64,000 bases of DNA, from assembly GCA_033764055.1 (NCBI GenBank), contig JANRJI010000134.1, positions 76,661 through 140,660 of the forward strand, given 5' to 3'. The translations under genes and the position numbers were made by a program. The stretch comes from Ga0077555 sp033764055 (lineage in GTDB: Bacteria > Pseudomonadota > Alphaproteobacteria > Rhizobiales > Hyphomicrobiaceae). The number at the start of each line of letters is the position of its first letter. Within the stretch, counting starts at the first letter, position 1. The notes under the pieces were generated by a model. It was given only the letters and a program-made list of their open reading frames with translations. It searched no databases and had not been told where the DNA came from. Positions 25,584 to 35,253 of the stretch are shown here, piece after piece.

Positions 25584-27185
25584 ATGAATGAGACGGGCAA
25601 GCACGACACCGCCGCCATGATTGCGGCCAATGTAGGCAAAGATCCCAAAGACCGCGTCCTGATCTTCGACACCACGCTGCGCGACGGCGAGCAATCGCCC
25701 GGTGCAGCCATGACGCTCGAGGACAAGCTGAAGGTCGCCGAGATCCTCGACGAGATGGGCGTCGACATCATCGAGGCGGGCTTCCCGATCTCCTCGAATG
25801 GCGATTTCGAGGCCGTCTGCGAGATCGCCAAGCTGGTCAAGAGCTCGGTCGTCTGCGGACTGTCGCGCTCGAGCTTCGCCGACATCGATCGCGCCGGCGA
25901 GGCCGTCAAATACGCGAAGCGCCCGCGCATTCACACGTTCATCTCGACCAGCCCGGTCCATCGCAAGTGGAAGCTGCAGATGGACGCCGAGCAGGTGATC
26001 GAGGCCGTGGGCAAGAGCGTCGAGCGCGCCCGCAACTACACGGACAACGTGGAGTGGAGCGCGGAGGACGCAACGCGTACGGAATGGGACGTGCTGTTCC
26101 GCTGCTGCGAGCTCGCCATCAGGAAGGGCGCCACCACGATCAACATTCCGGACACCGTTGGGTATTCTGTGCCGGAGGAGTACTACGCGCTGATCAAGCG
26201 GCTGCGCGAGGAGGTGCCGGGCGGTGACAAGGTCGTCTGGTCGACCCATTGCCACAACGACCTCGGCATGGCCGTGGCCAACTCGCTCGCCGGCGTGCGT
26301 GCCGGTGCGCGCCAAATCGAGTGCACAATCAATGGTCTCGGCGAGCGGGCGGGCAACGCGGCGCTCGAGGAGATCGTGATGGCGCTGAAGGTGCGCGCCG
26401 ACATCCTGCCCTACTGGACGGAGGTCGACGCGACCAAGTTCACGCGTGCCTCCAAACTGGTCGCGGCGGTGTCGGCATTCCCGGTGCAGTACAACAAGGC
26501 CGTGGTCGGCCGTAACGCGTTCGCGCACGAGAGCGGCATCCACCAGGACGGCATGCTCAAGAACGTCGAGACTTACGAGATCATGAAGCCCGAGAGCGTC
26601 GGCCTCTCGAAGTCGACGCTGTCGCTCGGCAAGCTCTCGGGCCGAGCCGCCTTCCGCGACAAGCTCAAGCAACTCGGCTACGAGCTCGGCGACAACGCGT
26701 TCCAGGATGCATTCCGCCGGTTCAAGGATCTGGCCGACAAGAAGAAGCTGGTGTTCGACGAGGATATCGAGGCGCTCGTGGACCAGGAGGTCGCGACGCA
26801 ATACGACCGCATCAAGGTCGTCGCGCTGACGGTCATGGCCGGCACGGGCGCGCCGCCCAAAGCATCGATCACCCTCGAGGTCGACGGCCATCAGTCGACG
26901 CAGGAGGCCAGCGGCGACGGTCCGGTGGATTCGATTTTCAAGGCCATCAAGGCGATCGTGCCGCACGAGGCCCGCCTGCCGCTTTATCAGGTGATGGCCG
27001 TCACCGAGGGCACCGACGCACAGGCCGAGGTGATGGTGCGGCTCGAGGAGAACGGCAAGGAGGTGACCGGGCGGGGGGCAGACACCGATACCATGGTCGC
27101 TTCCGCTCGAGCCTACGTCGCCGCCCTCAACAAGCTGATGATGAAGCGTCTCCGCGGCCCGAACGCGCAGGCGATGGCAAGCTGA
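25584..27185 (+). CDS. leuA: 2-isopropylmalate synthase
   Basis: A 533-residue enzyme of the first committed step of leucine synthesis: acetyl-CoA plus 2-oxoisovalerate gives 2-isopropylmalate. The catalytic barrel shows FDTTLRDGEQSPGAAM near the start and the metal motif THCHNDLGMAVANS, with GIHQDGMLKN further on. The C-terminal LeuA regulatory domain (about 395-520), which senses leucine, is complete. The ATG has GGAG 9 bases upstream; another ATG 51 bases further up extends the protein without conserved residues. A strong hairpin terminator follows. Confidence 0.96.
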   Translation: MNETGKHDTAAMIAANVGKDPKDRVLIFDTTLRDGEQSPGAAMTLEDKLKVAEILDEMGVDIIEAGFPISSNGDFEAVCEIAKLVKSSVVCGLSRSSFADIDRAGEAVKYAKRPRIHTFISTSPVHRKWKLQMDAEQVIEAVGKSVERARNYTDNVEWSAEDATRTEWDVLFRCCELAIRKGATTINIPDTVGYSVPEEYYALIKRLREEVPGGDKVVWSTHCHNDLGMAVANSLAGVRAGARQIECTINGLGERAGNAALEEIVMALKVRADILPYWTEVDATKFTRASKLVAAVSAFPVQYNKAVVGRNAFAHESGIHQDGMLKNVETYEIMKPESVGLSKSTLSLGKLSGRAAFRDKLKQLGYELGDNAFQDAFRRFKDLADKKKLVFDEDIEALVDQEVATQYDRIKVVALTVMAGTGAPPKASITLEVDGHQSTQEASGDGPVDSIFKAIKAIVPHEARLPLYQVMAVTEGTDAQAEVMVRLEENGKEVTGRGADTDTMVASARAYVAALNKLMMKRLRGPNAQAMAS

Positions 27186-27215
27186 TCTCGCGATCGCTTC
27201 GCACCACGTCAGGTG

Positions 27216-27238
27216 AGGGGCGGCTCTGGGCCGCCCCT
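27216..27238 (+). terminator. Intrinsic terminator after leuA
   Basis: A perfect 9-bp stem, AGGGGCGGC / GCCGCCCCT, with a 5-base loop, followed by TTCCTT. It starts 31 bases after the leuA stop. Confidence 0.8.
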
Positions 27239-27299
27239 TTCCTTACTTCCGGCCCGGGACGGACGACGCCTGGACCGCGATGAGCCAAGCCGCACTGAC

Positions 27300-28232
27300 A
27301 TGACCGCTGTCGACATCGCCCTGCGCCTGATCGGTGCCTTCTACGTGCTCGGCGGCGTCATTCTCGCGCGGGCGATCCTCACGGCGCGTGTCCTCGATGC
27401 GGCCCTCGCTGCGCTGTCGCCTGAGAAGGTCAACCCCGCGGCTGAGGCTCGCGCGCTGTGGCATCTCGCCAATGCCGTGCTGATCCTCGCCGGTGGCGTA
27501 GCCCTCTTGCTGCTGCTCGACGTTGCCGTCTGGGCATTCGCGACGTCCCTGGCCGGCCAGGCGCTCTATTTCGCCTGGCTGGCCCCGCGCTATTTCGACC
27601 CCGCCGATCCGCCTGAGGCCCAAGGTCGTCGGGAGTCGGTCAATGCGTTCGTCATCTACGCCGCTGCGACCGCCTTCCTTGTCTGGGGCTGGTATCAGGG
27701 ACGCCTCATCCCGTGGCGCGAGGAGCCGTGGCAGTTGCTGGCAGCCGCAGGCGCGGTCGTTGCGGTCGTCGCCGGATACGTCTTTCTCATATGGCGCGCA
27801 CCGATCCCGCAGCCGGGTGGGCGAAGCGAGAACGAATCCGCCGCGCCACCGCCGGCACGGAACGGGCTCGCCGACGCGGGGCGCTGCCGCCGGGTGAAAG
27901 TCGCGACCGAGCACGGATGTTATCCTCTCTGGTGCATCGATCCCGACAACTCGGGCAACCTGATGCCTGACATGTTGCCCATTTCGGCAGATCTGGTGGG
28001 TGAGCTCGAGGATTGGGCGGCCGACTACACCCACTCACGCGATCCCGACGATTCCGATGCGCGCCCCTGGAAGGCCGACCGGTACAGGCAACATGGCGAC
28101 GCCGGCCGGCGGCTGGCGGTCCGCCTCGCGACCGAGCTGCCTCATCTCGAGGTCTATGTACCGGACACCTACCCGACGGAGAGTGCTACCGATCTGCAGC
28201 GGGTCGGGCCCGCAGGCCGGGGTGCAGCCTAG
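27300..28232 (+). CDS. Membrane protein with soluble C-terminal domain (hypothetical)
   Basis: A 310-residue protein with four to five membrane helices in the first 190 residues (ALRLIGAFYVLGGVILARAI, LILAGGVALLLLLDVAVWAF, AFVIYAAATAFLVWGW, LLAAAGAVVAVVAGYVFLIW). A proline-rich linker and a soluble region follow. The soluble part contains EHGCYPLWCIDPDNSGNLMP and a polar segment ending LEVYVPDTYPT. No family recognised. The ribosome site is weak; the ATG is selected because it directly precedes the first membrane helix. It lies between the leuA terminator and the mreB-like gene. Confidence 0.55.
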   Translation: MTAVDIALRLIGAFYVLGGVILARAILTARVLDAALAALSPEKVNPAAEARALWHLANAVLILAGGVALLLLLDVAVWAFATSLAGQALYFAWLAPRYFDPADPPEAQGRRESVNAFVIYAAATAFLVWGWYQGRLIPWREEPWQLLAAAGAVVAVVAGYVFLIWRAPIPQPGGRSENESAAPPPARNGLADAGRCRRVKVATEHGCYPLWCIDPDNSGNLMPDMLPISADLVGELEDWAADYTHSRDPDDSDARPWKADRYRQHGDAGRRLAVRLATELPHLEVYVPDTYPTESATDLQRVGPAGRGAA

Positions 28233-28390
28233 GTCCCGGCGTCGAGGCGGCTGCCGGCGCACGTTCACCGAGGCAGCGTGCCGGCAGGACACGAGCCCCA
28301 CGTTCGTGCTATCGCCGTCGATGCCGGCCGAGGCGCGGGCTCCGCGAGCGGCGGCGATAAAGCATTGCTGAGCGAAAGCTGTCCGTCCCG

Positions 28391-29413
28391 ATGCGGGTCT
28401 TCTCCGACGACATCGCCATCGATCTCGGCACGGCCAACACGCTCGTGCACGTCGTCGGCCGCGGCATCATCATCGACGAGCCTTCGGTGGTGGCTGTCAG
28501 GAATACGGTCGGAGCGCGCGAGATCCTGGCCGTCGGCGAGCGTGCCATGGGCATGGTCGGGCGGACGCCGGAGGCCACGGAGATCGTCCGCCCGATGCGG
28601 GACGGTGTGATCGCCGATTTTGTCGCGACCCAGGAGATGCTTCGCCAGTTCATCAGGCGCGCGAAGTCGATGCTCGGCTTCCGTCGCCCGCGCATCCTGA
28701 TCTGCGTGCCTGCGGGCGCCACGCCTGTCGAGCGGCGGGCGGTCTACGAGACGGCGGTCTCGGCAGGAGCGCGCAAGGTCTACCTGATCGAGGAGCCGGT
28801 GGCGGCGGCCATAGGAGCCGGGCTGTCGATCGACGACCCCGTGGCGACGATGGTCGTCGACATCGGCGGCGGGACTACGGACATTGCCGTCCTGTCGCTC
28901 GGCGACGTCATGCAGGCGCGGTCGCTGAAGTGCGCGGGAAATGCGATGGACGAGGCCATCGTGCGATTTGTCCGGCGCAAGCACCACCTCCTCATCGGTC
29001 CGGGCAATGCCGAGCGCATCAAGATCGAGGCAGGGACCGCGGCGCGCGACGAGCGTGCGCGTGCTGCCGAGATCCGCATTCGCGGCAGGGATCTGAGGCT
29101 CGGAAAGCCGAAGGCCGTGGTGCTGACCCCGGTCGACGTCGCCGAGGCCCTCGAGGGGCCGATCACCGAGATCGCCGAGTTCATCCAGCGCGCCGTCGAG
29201 GAGCTGCCCCTGGCGGTCAGGGCCGACGTCATCGAGCGGGGCATCTCGCTGTCTGGTGGCGGCTCGATGCTGGATCGGCTCGATCAGGAGCTCGGCCGCC
29301 GCGTCGGGCTGCACTTCGCAGTGCCCGAGCATCCGATGCGTTGCGTCATCACGGGTACCGCTCGCGTGCTCGAGACGCTCAATGCGCGGGCGCACCTCTT
29401 GATCAGCCCATGA
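28391..29413 (+). CDS. mreB: MreB-like actin homologue (paralogue outside an mre operon)
   Basis: A 340-residue bacterial actin. The phosphate-1 loop DLGTANTLVHVVGRG, phosphate-2 loop VVDIGGGTTDIAVLS and adenosine motif ISLSGGGSMLDRLDQ are intact, so ATP binding and filament formation are likely. RRPRILICVPAGATPVERRAV and YLIEEPVAAAIGAG are typical MreB segments. No mreC, mreD, pbp2 or rodA follows, unlike the usual cell-shape operon, so this may be a second MreB or a lone one. A clear ribosome site was not seen. It lies upstream of rpoZ in the same direction with a gap of 240 bp. Confidence 0.9.
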   Translation: MRVFSDDIAIDLGTANTLVHVVGRGIIIDEPSVVAVRNTVGAREILAVGERAMGMVGRTPEATEIVRPMRDGVIADFVATQEMLRQFIRRAKSMLGFRRPRILICVPAGATPVERRAVYETAVSAGARKVYLIEEPVAAAIGAGLSIDDPVATMVVDIGGGTTDIAVLSLGDVMQARSLKCAGNAMDEAIVRFVRRKHHLLIGPGNAERIKIEAGTAARDERARAAEIRIRGRDLRLGKPKAVVLTPVDVAEALEGPITEIAEFIQRAVEELPLAVRADVIERGISLSGGGSMLDRLDQELGRRVGLHFAVPEHPMRCVITGTARVLETLNARAHLLISP

Positions 29414-29653
29414 GCGAGCCGGCCGCCGAGTGGGAGTGGGCCAACATCGGTCTGAGGCGCCCCTACAACTTGCCATCTCGCCCTGGTTGTGGCAGATAGT
29501 GGCGCTTCGTCCACAGCTCGCGTGACGCGTGCGCACGAATCGCATGGCGGATCGTGGCAGGCGTGCAGGACGCGTCGAGCGTACCCTCCTGCCGGGAGGC
29601 GTTCTCTTTCCAGAGAGGACCTGCGGCATCACTCTGACAAGGGTCAAGGCACC

Positions 29654-30088
29654 ATGGCGCGTGTCACCGTCGAAGATTGCGTCGACAAGGTCTCCAACCG
29701 GTTCGAGCTCGTGCTGCTCGCCGCCCACCGCGCGCGCGCGATCGCCAACGGCTCGGCAGTCACCATCGAGCCCGAGAACGACAAGAATCCCGTGCTGGCC
29801 CTGCGCGAGATCGCCGAGCAGACCGTGGCGCCTGACGATGTCCGCGAGGCGCTGATCCATTCGATCCAGAAGAACGTCGAGGTGGACGAGCCGGAGGCCG
29901 GCGCGGCTCCCCTGCTCACCCAGGACCGCCGCCCGACACTCGGTCGCGACGACCAGTCCTCCGACATGATCGTCGATCAGATCACGATGACCGAGGAGCA
30001 GCTGCTGCGTGCCATGGAAAGCCTCACCCCCTCCGAGCCGTCGTCGAACGGCTCCGGCGGTGGCGGCAATGGCGGCCGCGGCCGCTAG
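29654..30088 (+). CDS. rpoZ: RNA polymerase omega subunit
   Basis: A 144-residue omega subunit, which helps assemble the beta-prime subunit and forms part of the ppGpp site. MARVTVEDCVDKVSNRFELVLLAAHRAR is the invariant N-terminus and fixes the start. The ALREIAEQTV motif is present. The long acidic, glycine-ended tail (GSGGGGNGGRGR) is typical of alphaproteobacteria. It lies 76 bp upstream of the stringent-response gene rel, a conserved pairing in this class that fits the role of omega in ppGpp sensing. Confidence 0.95.
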   Translation: MARVTVEDCVDKVSNRFELVLLAAHRARAIANGSAVTIEPENDKNPVLALREIAEQTVAPDDVREALIHSIQKNVEVDEPEAGAAPLLTQDRRPTLGRDDQSSDMIVDQITMTEEQLLRAMESLTPSEPSSNGSGGGGNGGRGR

Positions 30089-30164
30089 CCGGCGGAGCAT
30101 GCCCACACGACCGGGAGGCGGCTCGTTGCCTTGCGTTACCCGCAGGGCTGGAGCCTGACGCGCC

Positions 30165-32408
30165 ATGATGCGGCAATACGAGCTGGTCGAGCGTGTCCTC
30201 AAGTACGATCCGACGGCGAACGAGGCGCTGATCAATCGCGCCTACATTTATGCCATGCGGCAGCACGGCACCCAGAAGCGCGCGTCGGGCGAGCTTTACT
30301 TCTCGCATCCGCTCGAGGTCGCGGGCATCCTCACCGAGATGAAGCTCGACGATGCGACCATCGCAACGGCACTGCTTCACGACGTGATCGAGGATACCGA
30401 GGCAACGCGGTCCGAGATCGACCACCTTTTCGGTCCGGAGATCGGGGCGCTCGTCGACGGCTTGACGAAGATCAAGCGGCTCGATCTCATCTCCAAGAAG
30501 GCCGAGCAGGCCGAGAACTTCCGCAAGCTGCTGGTCGCCATCTCCACCGACATCCGCGTGCTGCTGGTCAAGCTCGCGGACCGGCTCCACAACATGCGTA
30601 CGCTCGAGCACAAGAAGCCCGAGAGCCGCGCACGCAACAGCGAGGAGACGCTCGAGATCTATGCACCGCTCGCTGGTCGCATGGGCATGCAGGCGGTGCG
30701 CGAGGAGCTCGAGGAGCTGGCGTTCCGCTGGCTGCATCCGGATGCCTACAAGGCGCTGATCGATCGTCTCGGTGCGCTCAGGGCCCGGAACCGGGGCCTC
30801 GTCGAGGAGATCTCGAGCGGGCTCGCGGCCAAGCTCGCCGAGGCTGGCGTCAAGGCCGAGGTGGTCGGCCGCGAGAAGAAGCCCTACTCGATCTGGCGCA
30901 AGATGCAGAACCGCCAGATCTCGCTCGAGCAGTTGTCCGACATCTACGGGTTTCGCGCCATCGTCGGCAACGTCGAGGACTGCTATCGCGCGCTCGGCAT
31001 CGTGCACACCACTTGGCGCGCCGTGCCCGGTCGGTTCAAGGACTACATCTCGACGCCGAAGCAGAACGGCTATCAATCGATCCACACGACGGTGGTCGGA
31101 CCACGGCATCAACGCGCGGAGCTCCAGGTCCGAACGTCCTCGATGCATCGCGTGGCAGAGCACGGCGTTGCGGCCCACGCGCTCTACAAGGATGCGGTCT
31201 CCGGCGCCGCCACGCCGGCCGCTATCGCCAAGGCGCACGAGTCGAGCCCGTATCAGTGGCTTCGCCATCTCGTCGATACGCTGCTGCAGGGCGACAATCC
31301 GGAGGAGTTCCTCGAGCACACGAAGCTCGAGCTGTTCCAGGATCAGGTGTTCTGCTTCACGCCGAAGGGCCGTCTGATCGCGTTGCCGCGGGGCGCGACA
31401 CCCATCGATTTCGCCTATGCCGTTCATACCGACGTCGGCAACCGCTGTGTCGGCGCGCACATCAACGGCCGGCAGATGCCGCTGACCACTCAACTGCGAA
31501 ACGGTGACGAGGTGCTGATCATCACCTCCGACGGCCAGTCGCCTCCGGCCGCGTGGGAGCGGGTCGCGGTCACCGGCAAGGCGCGGTCGGCGATCCGGCG
31601 GGCCGCGCGCGATGCGCTCCGCCGGCAGTATGCCGAGCTCGGCCGGCGCCTGATCAGCTCAGCGCTCGCCAAGCTCGGGCAGGACTACAGCGACGAGCGG
31701 ATGCGCAAGGCCTTGCCCCGGCTGGCGGCCAGAACAGTCGAGGACGTCCAGGCAGGTGTCGGGCGTGGCGAGATCGCCATCGCCGATGTCGTCCGAGCCA
31801 TCGCGCCGGAGGCTCTCGCGGAAAGCACGACGACGGCGGCGCGGTCACGGCAGGCAAGTCAACGGAACGGGGCCGACGATGGCTGGTTCAATGTCGGCAA
31901 GGCGATAGGGCTCAAGTTCCGGTGGCCCGGCAAGGAAACCACGGACAGCGATTCCAAGCCGGAGCCCCAGGTGCCCATCCGCGGGATCAGGAACGACATC
32001 CCGGTGAGCTTCGAGGAAGGTGGGGCCGTGCCGGGAGACCGGGTCGTCGGGGTCCTCATTCCTGGACAGGGAATCCGGATCTTCCAGATCCACTCCCCGA
32101 GGTTGAAAGACCACGAGCACGAGCGCTGGATCGACGTTACCTGGGACATCGACCCGGACCAGCCGGATCGCTTTCCCGCGCGTGTCGTCGTCACGGCTCT
32201 CAACGAGCCGGGCACGCTGGCGCAGATCGCACAGGTGATCGGTGACGCCGATGGCAACATCGACAATCTGCGCATGATGCATCGGGGCAGCGACTTCACG
32301 GAGATGTTGATCGAGGTCGAGGTCTGGGACCTGGCGCACCTGAACCGAATTCTCAACGGCCTCCGCGGCAAAGCGGTCGTCAGCAAGGCCGAGCGCTCGT
32401 TCGACTGA
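30165..32408 (+). CDS. relA: Bifunctional (p)ppGpp synthetase/hydrolase
   Basis: A 747-residue long RSH enzyme of the alphaproteobacterial type. The order is the HD hydrolase domain (HPLEVAG at about residue 46, TALLHDVIEDTEAT), synthetase (GREKKPYSIWRKM, YGFRAIV), TGS domain (FCFTPKGRLIALPRGATPIDFAYAVHT), and a C-terminal ACT domain from about residue 665. The synthetase charged motif reads RFKD (in VPGRFKDYIS), the form found in bifunctional enzymes, so both synthesis and breakdown are expected. Two ATGs are adjacent; the first is used. It follows rpoZ and precedes a DUF2062 gene by 65 bp. Confidence 0.96.
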   Translation: MMRQYELVERVLKYDPTANEALINRAYIYAMRQHGTQKRASGELYFSHPLEVAGILTEMKLDDATIATALLHDVIEDTEATRSEIDHLFGPEIGALVDGLTKIKRLDLISKKAEQAENFRKLLVAISTDIRVLLVKLADRLHNMRTLEHKKPESRARNSEETLEIYAPLAGRMGMQAVREELEELAFRWLHPDAYKALIDRLGALRARNRGLVEEISSGLAAKLAEAGVKAEVVGREKKPYSIWRKMQNRQISLEQLSDIYGFRAIVGNVEDCYRALGIVHTTWRAVPGRFKDYISTPKQNGYQSIHTTVVGPRHQRAELQVRTSSMHRVAEHGVAAHALYKDAVSGAATPAAIAKAHESSPYQWLRHLVDTLLQGDNPEEFLEHTKLELFQDQVFCFTPKGRLIALPRGATPIDFAYAVHTDVGNRCVGAHINGRQMPLTTQLRNGDEVLIITSDGQSPPAAWERVAVTGKARSAIRRAARDALRRQYAELGRRLISSALAKLGQDYSDERMRKALPRLAARTVEDVQAGVGRGEIAIADVVRAIAPEALAESTTTAARSRQASQRNGADDGWFNVGKAIGLKFRWPGKETTDSDSKPEPQVPIRGIRNDIPVSFEEGGAVPGDRVVGVLIPGQGIRIFQIHSPRLKDHEHERWIDVTWDIDPDQPDRFPARVVVTALNEPGTLAQIAQVIGDADGNIDNLRMMHRGSDFTEMLIEVEVWDLAHLNRILNGLRGKAVVSKAERSFD

Positions 32409-32473
32409 GCGAATCGGGCCGGCTTGTCGTATGTGTCGGGCGTGGGTGCGGGCGTAGACCGGGATCCAAGACG

Positions 32474-33040
32474 ATGCTGTTCCGTCGCCGCGGGGCCACG
32501 AGCCTCGCCGAGCGCGTGAGAGTCGCGCTGTGGCCGCGCCGGTCGTGGCGCCGATCGCTGCGCTATGGCGTCCTGCGACTGAAGCGGCTCGGCTCGACGC
32601 CACATGCGCTGGCGCTCGGCATCGCGATCGGTGTGTTCATGGCGTTCCAGCCGATCCTGGGGTTCCAGATGCTGCTCGCCGGCCTCTTGGCATGGGCGCT
32701 CGGTGCGAGCGTCGGCGCGGCGCTGGCCGGCACATTCATCGGGACACCGGCCACGTGGCCGCTGATGTGGCTGGCATCGTACTGGCTCGGCGCCGCCCTT
32801 CTCGGTGAGACGGACGGCGTGACGACGGCAGAGCTGTGGGAGGTGCTGAAGGGCAACGGCGCGTCGGCCAGCACGGGCATGGACGACGGCATGATCACGG
32901 CCGATGGCCTGCTCCGCGAAATCCTGAGGCCCCTTGCCGTAGGAGCCGTGCCGCTTGGCCTACTGGCGGGAGCTGCGTTCTACGCTATGGTGATGAAGGC
33001 GGTGCAGCCGCGCTCCGGTCGTGGCTCGAGCCGCCGATAG
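32474..33040 (+). CDS. DUF2062 membrane protein
   Basis: A 188-residue protein of the DUF2062 family. A basic N-terminus (RRRGATSLAERVRVALWPRRSWRRSLRY is split here by key residues only) leads into the family core TPHALALGIAIGVFMAFQPI, then LGFQMLLAGLLAWALGASVG and PATWPLMWLASYWLGAALLG. Four membrane helices are predicted, the last near 158-176. Members are often next to pdxJ/acpS or glycosyltransferase genes, but their molecular role is unknown. Here it stands between rel and pdxJ, in the position where many relatives of this organism carry pyrE. Confidence 0.85.
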   Translation: MLFRRRGATSLAERVRVALWPRRSWRRSLRYGVLRLKRLGSTPHALALGIAIGVFMAFQPILGFQMLLAGLLAWALGASVGAALAGTFIGTPATWPLMWLASYWLGAALLGETDGVTTAELWEVLKGNGASASTGMDDGMITADGLLREILRPLAVGAVPLGLLAGAAFYAMVMKAVQPRSGRGSSRR

Positions 33041-33093
33041 CAGCGGCCAACCTGCGCTGCTCGTCCAACCGCCAGCCAAAGGTCGCTCCGTCC

Positions 33094-33855
33094 ATGCCAG
33101 GTCGTCACCTGCGTCTCGGTGTCAACATCGATCACGTGGCCACCGTGCGGAATGCGCGGGGCGGGCCACACCCGGACCCGGTGCGGGCGGCGCATGCGGC
33201 GGTGGCGGCCGGCGCCGACGGCATCACGGCTCACCTTCGCGAGGATCGCCGGCATATCCGCGACGGTGACATTGCCCGCCTGAAGCAAGAGCTGACGCGC
33301 CCGTTGAACTTCGAGATGGCTGCGACAGAGGAGATGGTCGCCATTGCGCTCCGCCATTTGCCTCATGCCTGCTGCCTGGTGCCGGAGAAGCGAGAGGAGC
33401 GCACAACCGAGGGCGGCCTCGATGTCGTCGGCAGTTCAGGCCATCTGTCCCAGGTGATCCCCCGGCTGCGGTCTGCCGGTATCCGCGTCTCCCTGTTCAT
33501 CGAGCCCGATCCGCGGGCCATCGAGGCGTCCGCCCGTCTCGGAGCCGATATCGTCGAGCTGCACACGGGAACCTATTGCGAGCGGGCCCTCGACAACGAT
33601 GGCGCAGGCCTCGCCGCCGAGCTCGCCCGAATCACGCAGGCGGCCAGGCTCGCGGCTGCCGCCGGCCTGGAGGTGCATGCCGGACATGGACTGACCTACA
33701 ACACCGTCGAGGCGATCGCCCGGCTGCCGGAGATCGTGGAGATGAACATCGGCCATTTTCTCATCGGCGAGGCCATCCTGATCGGGCTGGCGCCGGCAAT
33801 TCGGCATATGCGTAGCCTGATGGACGGGGCTCGCAATGCCGGCGGAGCGGCCTGA
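33094..33855 (+). CDS. pdxJ: Pyridoxine 5'-phosphate synthase
   Basis: A 253-residue TIM-barrel enzyme that condenses 1-deoxyxylulose 5-phosphate with 3-amino-2-oxopropyl phosphate to form pyridoxine 5'-phosphate. LRLGVNIDHVATVRNARGG, DGITAHLREDRRHI, NFEMAATEEM, LVPEKREERTTEGG and VHAGHGLTYNT are all family-defining. The start MPGRHLRLG matches the normal family length; longer in-frame starts would run through the DUF2062 gene. acpS follows after 24 bp. Confidence 0.96.
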   Translation: MPGRHLRLGVNIDHVATVRNARGGPHPDPVRAAHAAVAAGADGITAHLREDRRHIRDGDIARLKQELTRPLNFEMAATEEMVAIALRHLPHACCLVPEKREERTTEGGLDVVGSSGHLSQVIPRLRSAGIRVSLFIEPDPRAIEASARLGADIVELHTGTYCERALDNDGAGLAAELARITQAARLAAAAGLEVHAGHGLTYNTVEAIARLPEIVEMNIGHFLIGEAILIGLAPAIRHMRSLMDGARNAGGAA

Positions 33856-33879
33856 CCGGCGAGGCCAGCACGAGGCGCC

Positions 33880-34293
33880 ATGATCATCGGCATCGGCAAC
33901 GACATCATCGACATCCGGCGCATCGAGGCGACGCTGGAGCGCTACGGCGAAAGGTTCGTCGAGCGGATCTTCACCGACGTCGAGCGGCGCAAGTCGGATC
34001 GCAGGCGCAACCGCGCTGCCTCCTACGCCAAGCGCTTCGCAGCCAAGGAAGCCTGCTCCAAGGCACTCGGGACCGGCTTGCGGAACGGAGTGTTCTGGCG
34101 CGACATGGGGGTCGTCAACCTGCCGTCCGGGCGACCGACCATGGTGCTCACCGGAGGGGCGCTGGAACAGCTCGCCCGCTTGACGCCCCATGGGCACGAG
34201 GCGCGCATCGACCTCACGATCACCGACGACTTTCCGATGGCCCAGGCGATCGTGATCATATCGGCGGTGCCGCTCAAGCAAGACCAGCGGTGA
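33880..34293 (+). CDS. acpS: Holo-[acyl-carrier-protein] synthase
   Basis: A 137-residue phosphopantetheinyl transferase that activates acyl carrier protein using CoA. The metal-binding IGIGNDIIDIRRIE at the start and RFAAKEACSKALGTGL in the middle are the defining motifs, with D8 and E56 in the expected places. It is part of the pdxJ-acpS-lepB-rnc-era block. The frame following its stop is open into lepB, but the real lepB start lies about 150 bases further on. Confidence 0.96.
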   Translation: MIIGIGNDIIDIRRIEATLERYGERFVERIFTDVERRKSDRRRNRAASYAKRFAAKEACSKALGTGLRNGVFWRDMGVVNLPSGRPTMVLTGGALEQLARLTPHGHEARIDLTITDDFPMAQAIVIISAVPLKQDQR

Positions 34294-34442
34294 GCCGGAG
34301 CCGTACCGGCGTCCTCGAGCGACTGTGCGGCGGGATCCTGCGCTGGCGTTCCCGCCAATTGCACATGCGGAGGAAACCTCCTAAACACCTCCCGTCGACT
34401 AAACCAGCCGTCGGGGGGCGGCTCCCCAGATCGGACGCTTGC

Positions 34443-35231
34443 ATGAAGATCAAATCCGACGCCGACAAGGCCAAGGTTGCGAAGCAGGGAGGCTGGGGCG
34501 AGGTCGGAACGATCTTCCTGCATGCGCTGATCATCGCGTTTTTCGTTCGTGTGTTCTTCTACCAGCCGTTCAACATACCTTCTGGATCGATGCAGTCGAC
34601 GCTGCTGATCGGCGACTACCTGTTCGTGTCGAAGCTGTCCTACGGCTACAGCCGCTACACTTTCCCCTTTGGGCTCAATCTGTTTTCGGGCCGCATCTTC
34701 GCCAGTGAGCCGAAGCGCGGCGATGTGGTCGTGTTCAAGCTGCCGCGTGACAACTCGACCGACTACATCAAGCGTGTGATCGGGCTGCCGGGTGAGGAGA
34801 TCGTCATCCGCGGCGGCGTGGTCTTCATCAATGGCAAGGAGGTGCCGCGCCGACCGGTCGCGCCTTTCGTGCAGGTCGACGAGGACGGCCGCAAGCGCAG
34901 CACGCCGCAATTCGAGGAAACGTTGCCGAACGGCGTGAAATTTCTCGTCGTCGACCAGAGGCCGGATGGCGACTATGACAATGTCGGCCCCTACAAGGTG
35001 CCACCCGGCCACTATTTCATGATGGGCGACAACCGGGACAACTCGACTGACAGCCGTGTTCCACCGCATCGCTATGGCGTCGGGTATGTTCCCTTCGAGA
35101 ATCTGGTCGGACGGGCCGACATCATCTTTTTCTCGGCGGCCGTCGACGAGCCGGGCCGCTTCCAGCTGCTGACGCCTTGGACTTGGCCGTTCGATGTGCG
35201 GTGGAGCCGGATTTTCAGCGTCGTTCGCTAG
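34443..35231 (+). CDS. lepB: Signal peptidase I
   Basis: A 262-residue membrane-bound serine protease that removes signal peptides. One N-terminal membrane helix (EVGTIFLHALIIAFFVRVFF) leads to the catalytic serine in FNIPSGSMQSTLLIGD. The catalytic lysine is in YIKRVIGLPGE and box E is GDNRDNSTDSR. The start MKIKSDADKAKVAKQGGWGE is like other alphaproteobacterial LepB proteins. An upstream GTG overlapping the acpS stop is in frame but would add an unconserved basic extension of 51 residues. It is followed by rnc. Confidence 0.95.
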   Translation: MKIKSDADKAKVAKQGGWGEVGTIFLHALIIAFFVRVFFYQPFNIPSGSMQSTLLIGDYLFVSKLSYGYSRYTFPFGLNLFSGRIFASEPKRGDVVVFKLPRDNSTDYIKRVIGLPGEEIVIRGGVVFINGKEVPRRPVAPFVQVDEDGRKRSTPQFEETLPNGVKFLVVDQRPDGDYDNVGPYKVPPGHYFMMGDNRDNSTDSRVPPHRYGVGYVPFENLVGRADIIFFSAAVDEPGRFQLLTPWTWPFDVRWSRIFSVVR

Positions 35232-35253
35232 CCGGACGGGAGAGGAAGCGCGA

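Noticed and set aside
28265..30235. Long minus-strand frame opposite mreB and rpoZ
   Set aside because: Antisense shadow of well-recognised genes, with low-complexity composition and no ribosome site.
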